Source of the DNA: Thaumasiovibrio sp043421945 | Lineage (GTDB): Bacteria > Pseudomonadota > Gammaproteobacteria > Enterobacterales > Vibrionaceae | Reading direction: 5' to 3' | Assembly (NCBI GenBank): GCA_043421945.1 | Contig: JBHOGO010000055.1 | Span: 1 to 31,728, forward strand | DNA: 31,728 bases | Position numbers and translations under genes: made by a program | Part shown: positions 29,501 to 31,728 of the stretch, in pieces | Layout of the letters: every line of letters starts with the position of its first letter | Numbering within the stretch: the stretch's first letter is position 1 | The notes under the pieces: model-generated | What the model was told of the DNA's origin: nothing | The model's database searches: none | Seen by the model: only the letters and a program-made list of their open reading frames with translations

Positions 29501-31728
29501 ACGGCAGGCATTGATGTTATTGCAGTCAATGATGCGCCTGTCTCAGGTGACCTCGCTTACAGCGTCGATGAAGACGGTGCCATTACCCTCAGCCAAGAGC
29601 AGTTGCTATCACAAGCCGGTGATGTTGAAGGGGACGAGTTAACCGCTTCTGACCTGTCTGCGGGTGATAACGCAACCGTCACACAAAATGATGATGGTTC
29701 ATTCACCATTACCCCGGATGAGAACTTCAACGGTGACATCGACCTGAGCTTCGAAATCTCTGATGGCGAAGATACGATAGTCGCAAGTGCTGACCTGACC
29801 GTTAACCCAGTCAACGACTTGCCAACCGCGGAAGACCAAGCGTTCTCGGTCAACGAAGATGGCACGATTACCTTCACCGATGAGCAGCTACTCGATGGCT
29901 CGGCTGATATCGACGGGGATGATCTGTCTGTTGAATCTGTGAGCTACACCGGCACAGACGGTGTCTTCACTGATAACGGTGATGGGTCTTACACGTTTGC
30001 ACCGAACGAAAACTTCAATGGCGAAGTCAACCTTAGCTTCACGGTATCGGATGGCACAGATACCGTCGATGCAAGCATCGATATTACCGTCGATGAGGTG
30101 AACGATCCACCGGTTGCAGGCTCAACGTCTTACCAAGTGGACGAAGACAGCGTCATCACCATCAGTGATGAGCAGCTTCTGGCTAACAGCAGTGATATTG
30201 ATGGTGAAGTGTCTGTTGATACCGTTGGCTATACCGGTGATGACGGTACCTTTACCGATAATGGTGATGGTACGTATAGCTTCGCACCAAATGAAAACTT
30301 TAACGGAGAACTATCACTCGATGTAACAGTCATCGATGATGATGGTGCAACGGCAGAAACAACCGCTGGTATTACTGTCATTGCAGTTAATGATGCACCT
30401 GATGTTAGCGGTGTAACCGCTCAGGTTGATGAAGACAACACGATAACCATTACCCAAGAAGAGTTACTTGCTAATGCCAGTGATATTGATGGTGACGACC
30501 TATCAGCAATCAATCTACAAACTAACGATCCAAATGCCACTATCGAACAAAATGAAGATGGCAGCTTCACGATAACACCAGCGGAAAACTTTAACGGTGA
30601 AATAGACTTTACTTTTGATGTCACTGATGGAGAGGATGTCGTTGCGGCGGAGCTTGACCTAACCGTTAACCCTGTCAATGACGCCCCAGAAGCGGGTGAA
30701 GAGATCTTTATTCAGGCGGAAGAAGATCAAACGGTAGGGGTTTCACTTCGAGAGGAACCAGTTTTACGTCTCGATCAGGCGCCAGAGCACGGTATCATCG
30801 AAGCCAATATTGATGATGAGTGGATCGAACTTGAAGTAGGCATTGAAGTACCTGCTGATACAGAAGTTCGATTTGTTGCTGACGAAGAAGCATTGGCAGA
30901 GAGTACCCACACCTCACAAATCGGCACCTTTGATGATAATGCCAGCGTTGATGATTGGGGTGTCGAAGTTGACTCTCATACTCGCGAATTTACTGACGGT
31001 GACTTGACAGTTACTGTTGAAAGTAATGATGGACCGTTAGGTGCGTGGAACGGTAATACGCACATTGGTCATGGTATTGGTGATGATGATCGCCAAGGCT
31101 TGAGTGGTGACGAGAAGCTGACTATTTCCGTTGAAGGTCAGGATATCAATGAAATCAACCTCCACCTTGATGGTGTAGGTGGTTGGTTTATGGAGGATAA
31201 TAAAAACTTCACTGAAGTTGAAATTAGAGCCTTCAATGATGATGGTGAGTTAATTGATTCAATGACTTACCACAAAGATGATAAACACAGCTATGAGACA
31301 GACTACACACTGACTGTCGACGAGCCTGTATCTTACTTTGAATTAGGGACTATTCAAGGTAACGGTACTTACGTCGTCCAAAATATGACCGTGTCACAAA
31401 CTGTACCTGATGAAGCTGTTTTCACCTCTATAGGGGTTGATGGAACGGAAGTAAGTGAAGCCATTTCTCTGAACCTGCATCAGGGTGATACAGAGATAGA
31501 CCTAACCGCTGATCTCCCTAGTCTTGAAGTCGATACAGAAGGGGCTTCACAGTTTGCATCTGTCGTCATTACGGAAGAGCAATTGCTTGCTCAAGCAAGT
31601 GATATCGATGGTGATGACCTTGATATCGAAAACCTCGAGCTTGTCGGTGAAAATGCAGAAAATGCCACGTTAACCGATAACGGTGATGGCACATGGACCG
31701 TTACACCAGATGCAAACTTCAATGGTGA
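26591..31728 (+). CDS. Giant cadherin-like repeat adhesin, type I secretion substrate (3' end outside window)
   Basis: Open for 1,712 codons from ATG 26591 to the window edge, with no stop. There is no signal peptide, as expected of a type I substrate whose export signal would lie at the missing C-terminus. Residues 1-170 are Gly/Ser/Glu-rich and presumably disordered. A 27-residue motif (FDTETxSETFEVNVE) occurs twice at about 171-213. Residues about 219-1366 are twelve repeats of 95-96 residues of the tandem-95/cadherin-like kind. Each has an EDG...EQLL opening, a DxDGDDL or DVEGDEL acidic motif (likely calcium binding), DGSFTITPDENFNG or NGDGSYTFAPNENFNG, and a closing VNDAP. Residues about 1367-1650 form a different, non-repeat domain. 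A further repeat begins near 31,544. Beside a dedicated exporter operon, this is very probably its substrate, a surface adhesin or biofilm protein. Confidence 0.92.
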   Translation, partial: MADNNDNQNPLNDAKENIVSRDSGTESTSAQERQNQQNTASSTVATGAETLQDDVAAGGGGEEGSGGGGSSEDSSSQGSGSSAASTDTSGGPSGDSQSNVIPSAGGSGGGESASDSGGASSGAAPQNVGGQAEESASGEAEGDTSQAATNTAGGVALGSADGTAEAEETGFDTETSSETFEVNVEDGVDASTALEDDFDTETVSETFEVNVENTNDGPEAEDLAYTIEEDGTLTFTDEQLLAGASDIDGDDLSVESVNYSGADGVFTDNGDGSYTFAPNENFNGEVDLSFTVSDGTETTEANIDITVEGVNDAPVSGDLAYSVDEDGAITLSQEQLLSQAGDVEGDELTASDLSAGDNATVTQNDDGSFTITPDENFNGDIDLSFEISDGEDTIVASADLTVNPINDLPTAEDHSYSVNEDGTITFTDEQLLEGSADIDGDDLSVESVNYSGTDGVFTDNGDGSYTFAPNENFNGEVDLTFTVSDGTDTADANIDITVEGVNDAPVSGDLAYSVDEDGAITLSQEQLLSQAGDVEGDELTASDLSAGDNATVIQNDDGSFTITPDENFNGDIDLSFEISDGEDTIVASADLTVNPVNDLPTAEDHSYSVNEDGTITFTDEQLLEGSADIDGDDLSVESVNYSGTDGVFTDNGDGSYTFAPNENFNGEVDLTFTVSDGTDTVDANIDITVEGVNDAPVSGDLAYSVDEDGAITLSQEQLLSQAGDVEGDELTASDLSAGDNATVTQNDDGSFTITPDENFNGDIDLSFEISDGEDTIVASADLTVNPVNDLPTAEDQAFSVNEDGTITFTDEQLLDGSADIDGDDLSVESVSYTGTDGVFTDNGDGSYTFAPNENFNGEVDLSFTVSDGTDTVDASIDITVDEVNDPPVAGVTSYQVDEDSVITISDEQLLANSSDVEGDVAVDGVSYSGTDGIFTDNGDGTYSFAPNENFDGDVSLDVTVVDEDGATAETTAGIDVIAVNDAPVSGDLAYSVDEDGAITLSQEQLLSQAGDVEGDELTASDLSAGDNATVTQNDDGSFTITPDENFNGDIDLSFEISDGEDTIVASADLTVNPVNDLPTAEDQAFSVNEDGTITFTDEQLLDGSADIDGDDLSVESVSYTGTDGVFTDNGDGSYTFAPNENFNGEVNLSFTVSDGTDTVDASIDITVDEVNDPPVAGSTSYQVDEDSVITISDEQLLANSSDIDGEVSVDTVGYTGDDGTFTDNGDGTYSFAPNENFNGELSLDVTVIDDDGATAETTAGITVIAVNDAPDVSGVTAQVDEDNTITITQEELLANASDIDGDDLSAINLQTNDPNATIEQNEDGSFTITPAENFNGEIDFTFDVTDGEDVVAAELDLTVNPVNDAPEAGEEIFIQAEEDQTVGVSLREEPVLRLDQAPEHGIIEANIDDEWIELEVGIEVPADTEVRFVADEEALAESTHTSQIGTFDDNASVDDWGVEVDSHTREFTDGDLTVTVESNDGPLGAWNGNTHIGHGIGDDDRQGLSGDEKLTISVEGQDINEINLHLDGVGGWFMEDNKNFTEVEIRAFNDDGELIDSMTYHKDDKHSYETDYTLTVDEPVSYFELGTIQGNGTYVVQNMTVSQTVPDEAVFTSIGVDGTEVSEAISLNLHQGDTEIDLTADLPSLEVDTEGASQFASVVITEEQLLAQASDIDGDDLDIENLELVGENAENATLTDNGDGTWTVTPDANFNG
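27101..27231 (+). repeat. Two-copy 81-bp tandem duplication in the adhesin N-terminus
   Basis: The stretch beginning TTTGATACTGAAACA at 27101 recurs at 27182, exactly 81 bases (27 codons) later, encoding FDTETSSETFEVNVE and FDTETVSETFEVNVE. It links the Gly/Ser-rich leader to the first large repeat and looks like a truncated remnant of the repeat C-terminal strands. Confidence 0.8.
27245..30688 (+). repeat. Twelve cadherin-like repeats with 573-bp and 861-bp higher-order periods
   Basis: Units begin at 27245, 27533, 27818, 28106, 28391, 28679, 28964, 29252, 29540, 29825, 30113 and 30401. A-type units (27533, 28106, 28679, 29540) are 285 bp; all others are 288 bp. The order is B-A-B-A-B-A-B'-C-A-B'-C-D. 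A and B form a 573-bp block present three times in a row. A-B'-C forms an 861-bp block present twice. Copies share long identical stretches in DNA, so the array probably expands and homogenises by recombination. Confidence 0.9.
30700..31530 (+). other. Non-repeat domain inside the adhesin
   Basis: About 280 residues without the EDG/VNDAP repeat pattern. It opens with EEIFIQAEEDQTVGVSL and contains GPLGAWNGNTHIGHGIGDDD, LSGDEKLTISVEG, INEINLHLDGVGGWFMEDN and a strand-rich tail (YTLTVDEPVSYFELGTIQGNGTYVV). It is rich in Trp, Asn, Gly and Asp and looks like a beta-sandwich, plausibly a ligand-binding (sugar or peptide) module. I do not recognise a named family. Confidence 0.55.

Noticed and set aside
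27586..29877. Several similar 85-106 codon open frames on the minus strand inside the adhesin repeats
   Set aside because: They recur at the repeat period and are antisense shadows created by the codon use of the repeat (Ser/Asp-rich sense giving stop-free antisense). They have no ribosome sites and no independent family signature.
26591..31728. CRISPR array or phase-variable simple repeats in the adhesin region
   Set aside because: The repeats are long (285-288 bp), coding, in frame and without spacers. No short tandem tract able to shift the frame was seen.

Overview
The window looks like a chromosomal segment of a marine gammaproteobacterium, most probably Vibrionaceae (Vibrio/Photobacterium/Grimontia/Enterovibrio type). 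This is inferred from a TmaR (YeeX) homologue, an OmpU-like porin, a ToxR-like regulator, two-domain cytidine deaminase, PurT, and Escherichia-like LexA, PurR and CRP operator sequences. The exact genus cannot be read from the sequence.

Positions 1-17,400 are mostly housekeeping genes in short units separated by clear hairpin terminators. In order they are: a beta-hydroxyacid dehydrogenase (GarR/YihU type, minus); lhgO, a UPF0178 protein and cvfB (plus); moeA (minus) divergent from folE (plus); a porin; a small unknown protein; a SulA-like SOS division inhibitor (minus) behind two tandem LexA boxes; a small unknown protein and tpm (plus); purT (minus) behind a PurR box; a small exported barrel-like protein; cdd (minus) behind a CRP site; a very short ToxR-like membrane regulator (minus); sbcB (minus); a cold-shock protein (minus); and tmaR (plus).

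Positions 17,500-31,728 hold the unusual part: a surface-protein export locus. A giant reading frame begins at 26,591 and runs off the right edge (at least 1,712 codons). It has no signal peptide. It starts with a Gly/Ser-rich stretch, followed by twelve cadherin-like/tandem-95 type repeats of 95-96 residues, a distinct non-repeat domain, and the start of another repeat. Divergent from it is a tightly packed, partly overlapping six-gene minus-strand operon: a free-standing Hpt phosphotransfer protein, an HlyD-type adaptor, a hybrid sensor kinase with two receiver domains, a TolC-like outer-membrane channel, a first ABC half-transporter, and a second ABC half-transporter with a C39-like N-terminal domain.

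The natural reading is a dedicated type I secretion machine for the adhesin with a phosphorelay built into the operon. Two things are out of the ordinary and visible directly. The sensor kinase has Tyr where the phospho-accepting His should be, and it has lost the ATP-binding glycine boxes. Its second receiver and the Hpt protein keep every catalytic residue. Both ABC ATPases keep Walker A but have degenerate signature, Q-loop and H-loop motifs. A type I secretion locus with a paired degenerate ABC and a pseudokinase/receiver/Hpt module is the best candidate here for an undescribed system.
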